Shown here piece by piece: positions 1 to 8,936 of a stretch of 64,000 nucleotides of DNA (position 1 is the stretch's first letter; every line of letters begins with the position of its first letter). The DNA comes from Roseimicrobium sp. ORNL1. Lineage in GTDB: Bacteria > Verrucomicrobiota > Verrucomicrobiia > Verrucomicrobiales > Verrucomicrobiaceae. Under the pieces are notes generated by a model that saw only the letters and a program-made list of their open reading frames with translations, did no database searches and was not told where the DNA came from. The stretch is from NCBI RefSeq assembly GCF_011044495.1, contig NZ_CP049143.1, positions 4,960,001 to 5,024,000 on the forward strand. Reading direction: 5' to 3'. The position numbers were made by a program, and so were the translations under genes.

Positions 1-327
1 TGCAAGGCCGCTCTCATGCAGCCACGCACCATCCTGGGACGCGACTGCCCTTCGCCACGTCGCGTGTTCTGTTATGACAACGGCCCGCGCCACACCATCG
101 GGTTCGAACCGAACACCTTCGTAGACGTCACCGCCGAGTGGCCCGCCTCCATGGAGTGGCTGGGCAGGCTCATGGCCTTCGTGAACAAGAAGGAGTATGA
201 CGCCACCACGCCCGACTCCAGCCGCATGGCCAAGGAATCCCTCGCCCGCTACCGTGGCGCCACCTGCGGGGTGAAATACGCCGAGGCTGTCTGGGCCATG
301 ACCGCCTCGCCGGTGGAGATTCTCTGA
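1..327 (+). CDS. C-terminal part of an unidentified protein (truncated by window edge)
   Basis: The reading frame is already open at the first base and ends at a TGA around 325, so this is the 3' end of a longer gene; the ATG at 16 is probably internal. The visible 108 residues are soluble, with an Asn-Gly-Pro-Arg-His stretch near the start, several Trp residues and no membrane segment. I do not recognise the family. The next gene starts 50 bases downstream on the same strand, so co-transcription with the beta-helix protein is possible. The frame is supported by its uninterrupted length and by normal codon use for the region. Confidence 0.6.
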   Translation, partial: CKAALMQPRTILGRDCPSPRRVFCYDNGPRHTIGFEPNTFVDVTAEWPASMEWLGRLMAFVNKKEYDATTPDSSRMAKESLARYRGATCGVKYAEAVWAMTASPVEIL

Positions 328-376
328 CCGTTCCACATTTCCAGCACGCAGACATCAGTTCCTCTCACACCATCTC

Positions 377-1780
377 ATGAAGCCCTCGCACCTGTTCACC
401 GCTCTCTGCCTGACCGTCACGGCCGCCCTCTTCGCCTCGCCTCTCCAGGCGGAGGAAATCAAGACCGTGCGCGACTTCGGCGCGAAGGGCGATGGCACCA
501 CGGATGACACCCAGGCGATCCAGAAGGCGGTCGACTCGGGGCATGGCAGCCTCGTCTTTACGAAGGGCACCTACAAGCTGACGAAGCCCATCACCATCAA
601 TCTCGATACCACGGGCTTCACCTCGCTCACGGGAGATGGCACCCCGCGCATCATCATGAGCGGTGCGGGCCCAGCGTTCCATTTCGTTGGCACCCATGAA
701 GGCTCTGCCGCCCCCTCCGACTTCAAGCCGAACGTCTGGGAAAAGCAGCGCATGCCCATCGTGCGCGGCATCGAGATCGTGGGCGACCACAAGGAGGCGA
801 ATGGCCTGGAGTTCACCGGCGTGATGGAACTCACCGTCACCGAGACAAACATCCGCGAGTGCTTCCACGCCATCCATTTCACCAAGCGCAATCGCAACCT
901 CATTGTCGCCAACTGCCACCTGTATCACAACCGCGGTGTCGGCGTGCTCTATGACAATGTAAACATCCACCAGAGCAACATCGTCGGCTGTCACATCAGC
1001 TACAACGCCGGCGGTGGCGTGGTCACGCGCGGTGGGAACGTTCGCAACCTGCACATCGGCACCTGCGACATCGAGAGCAACATGTCACCCGACACACCTC
1101 CCACGGCGAATGTCCTCATCGACTGCACGGGCGGCTCCACGGGAGAAGTCGCGGTGACCGGCTGCACGCTCCAGCACAACAGCAAGTCTCCCGGCAGCGC
1201 GAACATCCGCGTGCTCGGTACCGGCACGCTCAGCGAGAAGAAGGCAGACCCCACCAAGGAGGGCCACATCGCCATCACCGGAAATGTTTTCAGTGACGTG
1301 AAGGTGAACATCCACCTCGACAACGCCCGCGGCGTGAACATCACCGGCAACTCCTTCTGGGAGGGCTTCGAGCACGACCTCCTCATTGAAAACAGCCAGG
1401 CCATCGTGGTCGGCCCCAATGACTTCGACCGCAACCCCCGCTACTCGGTGAATGGCAACTGGGCCAAGGACATCAACGGCCTCGTCTTCCGCAACTGCTC
1501 CGACTGCAAGGTGGCTGGCGTGCTGGTGAGCGGCGTGTGGAATAAGGACGCCGCTGTCCTGCTGGAAAACTGCGACCGCATGACCGTGAGCGATTGCAGC
1601 ATTCTCGACAGCGACGGCATCGGCCTGTGGCTGAAGAACTGCACCCGCACCAAGATCTCCGACAACGTGATCCGCGATGACCGCGAGGAGAAGAAGATGA
1701 CCCTCTCCCTGAAAGTGGAAGGCGGGAAGGACAACAAGTTTGATGACAACGTGCTGGCCAACGGGAGCGAGGGGCTATGA
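377..1780 (+). CDS. Secreted right-handed beta-helix protein, pectate-lyase superfamily
   Basis: 467 residues. The N-terminus is a clear Sec signal peptide (Lys then a Leu/Ala-rich core, ending near SPLQA at residue 25). It is followed by the hallmark VRDFGAKGDGTTDDTQAI of the Pectate_lyase_3 (glycosyl hydrolase 28-like) domain. The remainder has repeated Asn-rich strands such as NLHIGTCDIESN and ITGNSFWEG, typical of parallel beta-helix coils. The family binds or cleaves polysaccharides outside the cytoplasm. I cannot assign a substrate, and the catalytic residues of true pectate lyases are not obvious. The ATG at 377 directly precedes the signal peptide. The neighbouring sensor kinase lies 280 bases downstream and is unlikely to be in the same operon. 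Confidence 0.85.
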   Translation: MKPSHLFTALCLTVTAALFASPLQAEEIKTVRDFGAKGDGTTDDTQAIQKAVDSGHGSLVFTKGTYKLTKPITINLDTTGFTSLTGDGTPRIIMSGAGPAFHFVGTHEGSAAPSDFKPNVWEKQRMPIVRGIEIVGDHKEANGLEFTGVMELTVTETNIRECFHAIHFTKRNRNLIVANCHLYHNRGVGVLYDNVNIHQSNIVGCHISYNAGGGVVTRGGNVRNLHIGTCDIESNMSPDTPPTANVLIDCTGGSTGEVAVTGCTLQHNSKSPGSANIRVLGTGTLSEKKADPTKEGHIAITGNVFSDVKVNIHLDNARGVNITGNSFWEGFEHDLLIENSQAIVVGPNDFDRNPRYSVNGNWAKDINGLVFRNCSDCKVAGVLVSGVWNKDAAVLLENCDRMTVSDCSILDSDGIGLWLKNCTRTKISDNVIRDDREEKKMTLSLKVEGGKDNKFDDNVLANGSEGL

Positions 1781-1904
1781 GTTAGAAGTTAGGGGTTAGG
1801 GGGCACGAAGGAAAAATTCCGGGCTAAATATCCGGAATGCTCGCGCCGTCATGTGAGTGCGTTCCAGCTTCATGACTCATAACGCGTAACCCATAACCTC
1901 TAAC
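1781..1904. repeat. Inverted repeat between beta-helix gene and sensor kinase
   Basis: GTTAGAAGTTAGGGGTTA starting at 1781 is matched in inverted orientation at 1887-1904 with 16 of 18 identities. Between the arms lies a short hairpin at 1816-1838 (ATTCCGG/CCGGAAT). The arm directly abuts the stop codon of the upstream gene. It may be a dispersed MITE-like or REP-like element or a transcription end signal; no T-run follows. Confidence 0.5.
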
Positions 1905-2063
1905 ACCGTCCCCCCTCCCCCTGATCCTTCATTCATGTAGTTTTTCGCCACGGCTGGATCCACCCTTTGTCTTGCCTCGTACCTTTCAACGGTGATAGGG
2001 TCAGATGTTGCGGTTCGGTGCGGACGCAGGTCCGTGGACCGCGCTTCCGTTTCCCCAAAAGCG

Positions 2064-5000
2064 ATGCTCGTGCCTGCCCAACCTCCCACGCTCTTCACCT
2101 CACAGGATGTCCTGGCCGGTGGCGGTGAAATGGGAGCCCGCATGCGCGAGATGGACTGGAGCCAGTCCCCCTTGGGACCGGTGGAGGAGTGGCCGCAGAG
2201 TCTGAAGACCTGCGTGCGCATCCTGCTCACCTGCCGCCAGCCCATGTTCATCTGGTGGGGTGAGCAGCTTATCAATCTCTACAACGACGCGTACAAGAGC
2301 ATCGTGGGCGGGAAACATCCCGAAGCGCTGGGCCAGCCAGCCTCCGTGGTGTGGCGCGAAATCTGGGATGCCGTGCAGCCGCGTGCGGAGTCCGCGATGC
2401 TGAAGAATGAGGGCACCTATGATGAGGCGCTGCTGCTCATCATGGAGCGCTACGGGTACCAGGAGGAGACGTACTACACCTTCTCCTACAGCCCGGTGCC
2501 CAATGACCAGGGCGGTGCAGGCGGCATCATCTGCACCAATACGGATGACACCCGGCGCATCGTCGGTGAGCGGCAGCTGGAGCTGCTGCGCGCGCTGGCC
2601 ACTACCACCCTGGATGCGCGCACCGTGCAAAGCGCCTGCAGCCAGAGCATCAAGGCGCTTCAAACCAACCGCCGCGACTTGCCCTTCGCCATGATCTACC
2701 TGGTGGATGGCAGCAACACCTGTGTGACTCTCGCGGGGGCGTCCGGCATCGCGTCCGGGCACGTCGCCGCGCCTGCGTTGGTTCCCCTGAATGACGAGTC
2801 GTTGTGGCCCTTTGTGAAAGTGCTCACGGAGCATCAGCCCCGCATCGTGGATCTCATGGAGGCATGGGGTGACTTGCCTTCCGGCGACTGGGAGGTGCCA
2901 CCCAGGAGGGCTGCTTTACTGCCCATCTCCATCGCGGGTGAATCCGGACAGCAGGGAGTGCTCATCGTCGGCCTGAATCCCTTCCGCCAATACGACTCCG
3001 CCTATGAGGGCTTCATCTCCCTGGTAGCGGGCCAGATTTCCGCCAGCCTGGCGAGCGCGCACGGATACGAGGAGGAAAAACGTCGCGCGGAGGCGTTGGC
3101 AGAAATCGACCGTGCGAAGACCGCCTTCTTCAGCAATGTGAGCCACGAGTTCCGCACGCCGCTCACGCTCATGCTGGGGCCCCTGGAGGATACGCTTCGG
3201 CAGCCAGAGGCCAGCATGGACGCGCCCGTGCGTGAGGAGTTGCAGGTCGTGCATCGCAATGGCCTGCGCCTGCTGAAGCTGGTGAATGCCCTGCTGGACT
3301 TCTCCCGCATTGAAGCCGGGCGCATGAAGGCGGTTTGTGAACCCGTGGATCTCGCCAGTCTCACCGCGGAGCTCGCTGGTGCCTTCCGCTCGGCCGTGGA
3401 GAAGGCGGGCATGAAACTGGAGGTGGACTGCCCCCCTCTCTCCACTCCTGCTTATGTCGACCGCGAGATGTGGGAGAAGGTGGTGCTCAATCTCGTTTCC
3501 AACGCCTACAAGCACACCTTCGAGGGAAGCATCCGTGTGCATCTGACCGAGCAGGAGGGCACGGCTTGTCTCTCGGTGCAGGACAGTGGCATCGGCATCC
3601 CTGAGGAAGCACTGCCGCGGCTCTTTGAGCGGTTCTTCCGCGTGGAGGGCTCACGCTCGCGCACGCATGAGGGCAGCGGCATCGGTCTCTCCCTGGTGCA
3701 GGAGCTGGTGAAACTGCACGGAGGCAGCATCACCGCGACCAGCTCGCTCGGCGGGGGGAGCACGTTTGAGGTGCGGATTCCTCTCGGCCATGCCCACCTT
3801 CCAGGGGAGCGCCCCAGCGCAGAGCGTTTGGTGGCCACACCGCAACATGCCGAGGCCTTCCTGCAGGAAGCCCTGCGCTGGGCAGACAACGGCGGGACCG
3901 ACCAGCCCCTGGATGATGTCCCGCTCCCCATGCCTGAAGCGGGGGAGCACGAAGGCAGTCACCCGCGAGTAGTGGTGGCGGATGACAACGCGGACATGCG
4001 CGACTATCTCCGCCACCTTCTTGCACCCTCCTACCGTGTGCACACCGTGGGGAACGGCTTTGCCGCCCTGGAGGCAGTGCAGAGTGAGCCGACGGATCTC
4101 GTGCTCACGGACATCATGATGCCCGGGCTCGACGGCTTCGGCCTGTTGCGCGAGTTGCGTACGGATCCGCTCACGCGGGACATCCCCATCATCATGCTCT
4201 CCGCGCGCGCTGGTGAAGAAGCGCGCATTGAGGGCATCGACGCGGGTGCGGACGATTATCTGGTGAAGCCCTTCAGCGCACGGGAGTTGCTGGCCCGTGT
4301 GGCAGCGAATCTCCGCCTCGTGCGACTGCGCCGCGAAAACGCCGCCCGTGTGGAGAGCATCCTGGAGAGCACCAGTGACGCCTTCATCGCCGTGGATCAC
4401 ACCTGGCGCATCACTTACGCAAACGGTCGCTACCGCAGAATGGTGGAGCCATTCGTGGAGGCCTCGCAGGATCTGGTGGGCCAGAATTTGTGGGAGCACG
4501 TGCCGGGACTTGCCGAGTCGGAAGCGGGCGAGCGCTACCGCCACGCGATGGTCACCCAGGAGCCGGACTCCTTTGAGGTGTATTATGATCCACTACAGGT
4601 CATCATGGAGGTGCGCGTGTTCCCCTCGCCCGGGATGCTGTCCATTTACCTCCGGGACATCACCCAGCGTCGGGCCACGGAAGAAGCCCTGCACGACACG
4701 CGAGACCGTCTGGAAGCGACGCTGAGTGCTGCGGAAATTGGCACCTGGACATGGGACATCGAGAAGAACGAAGTGACCGCGGACCGGAAGTTGGCCCAGC
4801 TTTTCCCCATGATGAAGTCCGGCCAGGTCGCCTCGGTGCAGGACTATCTGCAGCATGTGCACCCGGATGACCGCGTGCGTGTGCAGCAGGACGTGGCCAC
4901 CGCCCTCGCGGGAGAACGCCCGGGCTTCGAGTGCGATGTTCGCCTTGTCATGGAAGACGGGAGCATCCGCTGGGTCACGGCGCGAGGCCGTATACAGCGG

Positions 5001-6641
5001 GATGAGGAGGGCCGTGCCGTGAGATTTCCCGGCGTGGTGGTGGATATCACGGCACGCAAGCGGGCGGAGGAAGCCCTGCGCGGCAACGAGCTGCGACTGC
5101 GCGCCGTCTTCAGCCAGGCATCCACGCTCATTGCCATCGTGGCCGCGGATGGCACCCTCCTCGACTGCAACGACGCCGCTCTCGCCGCCGCCAAGGTGGA
5201 ACTCCCCGTGGAGAAAGGCCGCCCCTACTGGGAAACGTCCTGGTGGAATCAGGATGCCGGCGTGCAGAAACGCATCCGCGCCGCCATCGAGGCCGCAGTG
5301 AGTGGCATGCCCGCCCATTTCGAGACCAACTACTATGCCGGCGATGGCAAAACGCGCTGGCTCGACGTGCATACCACCCCCGTCACCGACGCGGGCAATC
5401 TCGCCTTCATCCTGGTGGAAGGACGCGACATCACCGAGCTGAACGAAGCTCGAACCGCACTGGTCCAGGCGCGCGATGGAGCGGAGCGCGCCAGCCAGGC
5501 GAAGGATGATTTCCTTGCCTCCCTCTCGCACGAGCTCCGCACGCCGCTGAATCCCGTGCTGCTGCTGGCCACCGAAGCTGCGCACAACACCACCTTCCCC
5601 AAGGAAGCGCGGGAGGACTTCGACACCATTGCGAAGAACGTGATGCTGGAAGCGCGGCTCATCGATGACCTGCTGGATCTCACACTCATCACCCGTGGGA
5701 AGATGCCGCTCGACATGGGCCTGCGTGATGCGCACGAAATCGTCCGCGACGCCGTCTCCACCGTGAACATGGAGATGGATCAAAAGTCCATCGCCCTCAC
5801 CCTGCGCCTCGCCGCGCAGGAGCATCAGGTGTGGGGAGATGCCGTGCGCCTCCAGCAAGTCTTCTGGAACATCCTGAAGAATGCCGTGAAATTCACCCCT
5901 GCAGGCGGCAGCATCCGGCTCTCCACGCGGAATGACGGACCGGACCACGATCTCATCATTGAACTTACGGACAGTGGCATCGGCATGACGAGCGAGGAGC
6001 TGGCGCGCGTCTTCGACTACTTCTCACAGGGTGAACATGCCGGCGGCGGTGGCTCCCATCGTTTCGGCGGTCTGGGCCTTGGGCTGGCGATCTCGCGCAT
6101 GCTGGTGGAGATGCACGCGGGCTCCATCCAGGCCAGCAGTGATGGCCGGAACTTCGGCACCACCATCGGCATCCGCCTCGCCACCACGAAGATGACTCCA
6201 TCTGGTCGCGTCTCGATTCCTCCGGAGTTCCGGGAAGCCGTCCCCGTCATCGTGGTGGAGGACGATGAAGTTCCTGCCAGCCTGCGCATCCTTTTGGTGG
6301 AGGATCACGAGCCCACCCGCGTGGCCCTCGCACAGCTGCTGAAGCGCCGCAAGCACCTGGTCACCACGGCTGGCACCGTCGCGGAAGCCCTCGCTGCGGC
6401 GGAGAGCAAAGCGTTTGATCTCGTCATGTCAGACATCGGCCTGCCCGACGGCACGGGGAATGACCTCATGCGCGAACTCCGCAGCCGGTACAAGCTGCGC
6501 GGCATCGCCCTCACAGGCTACGGCATGAGCGAAGACATCGCCCGCACCCAGGCCGCCGGCTTCATGGCGCATCTCACGAAGCCCATCAGCGTGCAGTTGC
6601 TCGACCAGGCTCTTTTGGCGGCGCATGATCGGCTGATGTAA
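2064..6641 (+). CDS. Hybrid sensor histidine kinase with two kinase cores and two receivers
   Basis: About 1,525 residues from ATG 2064; an in-frame GTG at 1992 would add 24 residues that do not look like a domain. Order: N-terminal PAS-like sensor with the WSQSPLGPVEEWPQSL signature (1-140), GAF (150-320), HisKA with SHEFRTPL (His near 361), HATPase with N, G1 and G2 boxes (455-575), receiver with LTDIMMPG (Asp near 683), three PAS domains (760-1130), second HisKA with SHELRTPL (His near 1156), second HATPase, and a C-terminal receiver with MSDIGLPDG (Asp near 1457). No transmembrane segment is visible, so it is probably cytoplasmic. It autophosphorylates on His and relays phosphate to Asp in response to an unknown signal. 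No separate output response regulator lies next to it. Confidence 0.92.
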   Translation: MLVPAQPPTLFTSQDVLAGGGEMGARMREMDWSQSPLGPVEEWPQSLKTCVRILLTCRQPMFIWWGEQLINLYNDAYKSIVGGKHPEALGQPASVVWREIWDAVQPRAESAMLKNEGTYDEALLLIMERYGYQEETYYTFSYSPVPNDQGGAGGIICTNTDDTRRIVGERQLELLRALATTTLDARTVQSACSQSIKALQTNRRDLPFAMIYLVDGSNTCVTLAGASGIASGHVAAPALVPLNDESLWPFVKVLTEHQPRIVDLMEAWGDLPSGDWEVPPRRAALLPISIAGESGQQGVLIVGLNPFRQYDSAYEGFISLVAGQISASLASAHGYEEEKRRAEALAEIDRAKTAFFSNVSHEFRTPLTLMLGPLEDTLRQPEASMDAPVREELQVVHRNGLRLLKLVNALLDFSRIEAGRMKAVCEPVDLASLTAELAGAFRSAVEKAGMKLEVDCPPLSTPAYVDREMWEKVVLNLVSNAYKHTFEGSIRVHLTEQEGTACLSVQDSGIGIPEEALPRLFERFFRVEGSRSRTHEGSGIGLSLVQELVKLHGGSITATSSLGGGSTFEVRIPLGHAHLPGERPSAERLVATPQHAEAFLQEALRWADNGGTDQPLDDVPLPMPEAGEHEGSHPRVVVADDNADMRDYLRHLLAPSYRVHTVGNGFAALEAVQSEPTDLVLTDIMMPGLDGFGLLRELRTDPLTRDIPIIMLSARAGEEARIEGIDAGADDYLVKPFSARELLARVAANLRLVRLRRENAARVESILESTSDAFIAVDHTWRITYANGRYRRMVEPFVEASQDLVGQNLWEHVPGLAESEAGERYRHAMVTQEPDSFEVYYDPLQVIMEVRVFPSPGMLSIYLRDITQRRATEEALHDTRDRLEATLSAAEIGTWTWDIEKNEVTADRKLAQLFPMMKSGQVASVQDYLQHVHPDDRVRVQQDVATALAGERPGFECDVRLVMEDGSIRWVTARGRIQRDEEGRAVRFPGVVVDITARKRAEEALRGNELRLRAVFSQASTLIAIVAADGTLLDCNDAALAAAKVELPVEKGRPYWETSWWNQDAGVQKRIRAAIEAAVSGMPAHFETNYYAGDGKTRWLDVHTTPVTDAGNLAFILVEGRDITELNEARTALVQARDGAERASQAKDDFLASLSHELRTPLNPVLLLATEAAHNTTFPKEAREDFDTIAKNVMLEARLIDDLLDLTLITRGKMPLDMGLRDAHEIVRDAVSTVNMEMDQKSIALTLRLAAQEHQVWGDAVRLQQVFWNILKNAVKFTPAGGSIRLSTRNDGPDHDLIIELTDSGIGMTSEELARVFDYFSQGEHAGGGGSHRFGGLGLGLAISRMLVEMHAGSIQASSDGRNFGTTIGIRLATTKMTPSGRVSIPPEFREAVPVIVVEDDEVPASLRILLVEDHEPTRVALAQLLKRRKHLVTTAGTVAEALAAAESKAFDLVMSDIGLPDGTGNDLMRELRSRYKLRGIALTGYGMSEDIARTQAAGFMAHLTKPISVQLLDQALLAAHDRLM

Positions 6642-6670
6642 TGCGCAGCCGAAGCTTCACATCACCTAAC

Positions 6671-6729
6671 ACCTTTTCATGGTATGATACCTGCTGATAT
6701 GAAGCGATACCATCAATAGTTGAAAAGGT
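6671..6729. other. Nested stem-loop downstream of the sensor kinase
   Basis: ACCTTTTCA at 6671-6679 pairs with TGAAAAGGT at 6721-6729. Inside it, TGGTAT at 6680-6685 pairs with ATACCA at 6707-6712. It lies 30 bases after the kinase stop codon and may be a transcription terminator or a separate repeat. With the REP-like element that follows, it accounts for most of the gap 6642-6948. Confidence 0.5.
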
Positions 6730-6753
6730 CTTGTGCGGGAAGTGAGGGACTGG

Positions 6754-6922
6754 GCAAAGGAGCGTGGACACTCTTGTCCGCCGTTCTGTTGCGTAGCGAC
6801 CTCCTTCATACGGAGGCGACTGTTGACACCTCCGAAGCAGTTGGTGGAATGACGCCTTGCCTGCGAGATGAAAGAGGGTGGCGCGTCAGGGGTAGCGGAC
6901 AAGAGTGTCCGCGCTCCTTTGC
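6754..6922. repeat. GGAG-footed REP/MITE-like element, family A, copy 1
   Basis: A 169-bp element bounded by 28-bp inverted repeats with one mismatch (left arm from 6754, right arm ending 6922). Each arm contains its own small hairpin, GGACA-CTCT-TGTCC, preceded by the foot GGAG. A second copy with identical arms and similar interior lies at 63645-63804. It fills the space between two convergent genes. There is no transposase inside, so mobilisation, if any, must be in trans. Short open frames within it are artefacts of the repeat. Confidence 0.85.
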
Positions 6923-6948
6923 GAGACCTGACGGAGCGGGCCACCGCA

Positions 6949-7650
6949 TCACTTCATCTTGATGCCCTGCTTCGGCCCTTCGATGCCCATGCCCTGCTGC
7001 GGCAAGGAGAGACCGGTGGCCTGGCGAACAGTCAGCTTATGTTCCTTGTCATCCTTGCCAGCAATCATGCGAATCACATCCTTGATTCCAGCGTCGGCTT
7101 CTCCGCCACTCTTGCCGCCAAGGTCGCCCAATCCATCCCCGTCCCCACCACCCACCAGGTTGCCCAAGCCCATCATGCCACCGCCACCACCGCCTACTCC
7201 TCCGACCCCACCTCCCATGGACATCCCGCCGCCCGTGCCCACACCGGGCATGCCTACGGCGGCGCCGACCGCCATCTTCACGGCCTGCACCCCGGTCTCG
7301 ATCACCTGCTTCGTGACTTCCACGGCGACCTGAGCCATCTCCTTGGCCATCCCTTCGACCTGCTCGCCAATGTCCGTCTCGCCACCACCGCCTCCTGCAA
7401 TGTCCGTGACGGCAGAGCCCATCATGTTGGAGAACTTGCTGGCTCCCTGAGTCACTCCGCTGGTGACGTCCGTCATTCCCTGGGATACATCCCCCATCCC
7501 CTGACCCTGTTTCTGGCCCTGCCCAAACATCGAGCTCAGCTGGCCTGACTGCGCCAGCACGTCGCGCACCTTCATTTTGCCGGGAGACTGGCCGTCATCA
7601 CCAGAAAGGGAGGGCATCTGCGGCGTGCTGGTTTCCTGTTCTTCGGGCAT
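6949..7650 (-). CDS. Glycine/methionine-rich low-complexity protein, unknown function
   Basis: 233 residues, no signal peptide. The N-terminal third is polar (Gln, Ser, Asp), followed by MGDVSQGMTDV and repeated short GGG blocks between residues 85 and 185, with an amphipathic stretch EQVEGMAKEMAQVAVEVTKQ in the middle. A compact Lys-rich tail ends the protein (HKLTVRQATG region). Low-complexity Gly-rich segments suggest a flexible or assembly-prone protein, but no family is recognisable. A long open frame on the opposite strand is a shadow. It is convergent with the sensor kinase and transcribed in the same direction as the FkbM gene, 228 bases apart. Confidence 0.65.
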   Translation of the reverse strand: MPEEQETSTPQMPSLSGDDGQSPGKMKVRDVLAQSGQLSSMFGQGQKQGQGMGDVSQGMTDVTSGVTQGASKFSNMMGSAVTDIAGGGGGETDIGEQVEGMAKEMAQVAVEVTKQVIETGVQAVKMAVGAAVGMPGVGTGGGMSMGGGVGGVGGGGGGMMGLGNLVGGGDGDGLGDLGGKSGGEADAGIKDVIRMIAGKDDKEHKLTVRQATGLSLPQQGMGIEGPKQGIKMK

Positions 7651-7878
7651 GGCAGAGGGGGTTTTTAGGCTGACCGGGCTCCAGAAGGTCCTTCAGAAAA
7701 GAAAACCTGTCCAGAGATGGTCCCCTGATGGAAGGATGCGGAAGTCCCGGCGAGAAGTTAGGCCCAGGCAAAAGAGTTGCGCCTTTCTTCAGGTTACGGC
7801 TGGCTCCGCAATTCAGAGCCAGCAGTGCCGTCCAACCGCTATCCGTCAGCATGCCCCCCTATTGGTTCCCCGCTGAGG

Positions 7879-8892
7879 TCAGGACAGCTGAGGGGAAAGG
7901 GCAACCGAGCCCTGGAAATCCTTCGGCACGACCACCAGGTCTGCAAACGCCTCGCTTTTCACCCACGTAACGCCATCGCTGGCCTTCACCCGCTCCACAA
8001 ATTCCTTCTTGTCACCCAGTGGCACGACACTGTCTGACAACTTGTCGATGTGGAACAATTTGAAGCCCATCGACTCAATCCAAGAAAGGTACTCGATGGG
8101 GTCCTCGCCGCCGATGCTCTGGACCCAAACGGGATCAAACTCGATGACCATCTTGAGATGATTACGGTTCGAGCGGATGGCATCCTGGGCTCCCTTCAAA
8201 ATGAAAGGTTCCGAGCCCTGCGTATCCATCTTGATGAAATTGATCCTGTCGATTTGAGGATTGTGCTTGAGGTACTGGTCCAGCGTCAGCTTGGGATGGC
8301 ATGTTCTTGAGAAGCCACCTTCCGCCTGCGAGTCACCGTGCACCACCATGTGCGCACCGTCGTTTACCTGCGAACGCAGTTCAAAAACCGCGATGCCTTC
8401 CGAGTCAGAGACGACAGCTTTCACGGGCTTGACGTTCTGGATGTTGTTCAACGCCAGATTCAGCTGCAGCGTCAGGAAGTTTTTATCATCCGGCTCAAAG
8501 GCATGCACCTGGCCATGCGGACCAACGAGCCTGCTGCAGATGGTCGTGTAGTATCCAATGTTCGCGCCAAGATCGATGACGACGTCTCCAGGGCGGACAT
8601 TCGCAGAGATAAGCCGGGTCTCGATGCTCTCCCAGACACGGTAGGCATAGATGAGTTCAGAAATAACATCGTTCTGCTTGTAGGTATACAAGCTCACATT
8701 TTCCCTGAGACCCACATTCAACGGCACCGGCTCACGGAGATGAGGCAAAGGACTACCCAAGCCGCCTCGACTTTCCACTTCCCGGCCAGTCCGCTTTGCA
8801 GCCTTCCTAATACCTGAAATTTCGCGACGAAGCTGCCGGACTTCTTTGGGGAGTTCGGAAATGGCTTTCAGCGCGTCTTTGATTCTACTCAT
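7879..8892 (-). CDS. FkbM-family SAM-dependent methyltransferase
   Basis: 337 residues. An N-terminal basic coiled region (residues 1-45) precedes a Rossmann methyltransferase fold with motif I VIDLGANIGYYTT near residue 108, the acidic motif HAFEPDD, and the FkbM signature INFIKMDTQGSEPFILKGA near residue 215. Members of the family O-methylate sugars and small molecules, often in polysaccharide or glycolipid synthesis. No glycosyltransferases are adjacent, so the substrate is unknown. The start ATG is 44 bases from the 3' end of the giant kinase gene, which is on the same strand, so readthrough from that gene is possible. Confidence 0.9.
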   Translation of the reverse strand: MSRIKDALKAISELPKEVRQLRREISGIRKAAKRTGREVESRGGLGSPLPHLREPVPLNVGLRENVSLYTYKQNDVISELIYAYRVWESIETRLISANVRPGDVVIDLGANIGYYTTICSRLVGPHGQVHAFEPDDKNFLTLQLNLALNNIQNVKPVKAVVSDSEGIAVFELRSQVNDGAHMVVHGDSQAEGGFSRTCHPKLTLDQYLKHNPQIDRINFIKMDTQGSEPFILKGAQDAIRSNRNHLKMVIEFDPVWVQSIGGEDPIEYLSWIESMGFKLFHIDKLSDSVVPLGDKKEFVERVKASDGVTWVKSEAFADLVVVPKDFQGSVALSPQLS

Positions 8893-8936
8893 TACCGGAA
8901 ACTACAGAGTTCCCTGAGGTGATCAATCCCAGCACA

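Noticed and set aside
1781-1904. Telomere-like GTTAGGG text as evidence for a linear replicon end
   Set aside because: Only a few imperfect units in an inverted pair inside continuous chromosomal sequence; no terminal context.
6868-7548. 226-residue open frame on the plus strand over the Gly-rich gene
   Set aside because: It is the complement of a Gly-rich minus-strand frame, starts inside the REP-like element, and has no signal or family; the minus frame has better start and composition.
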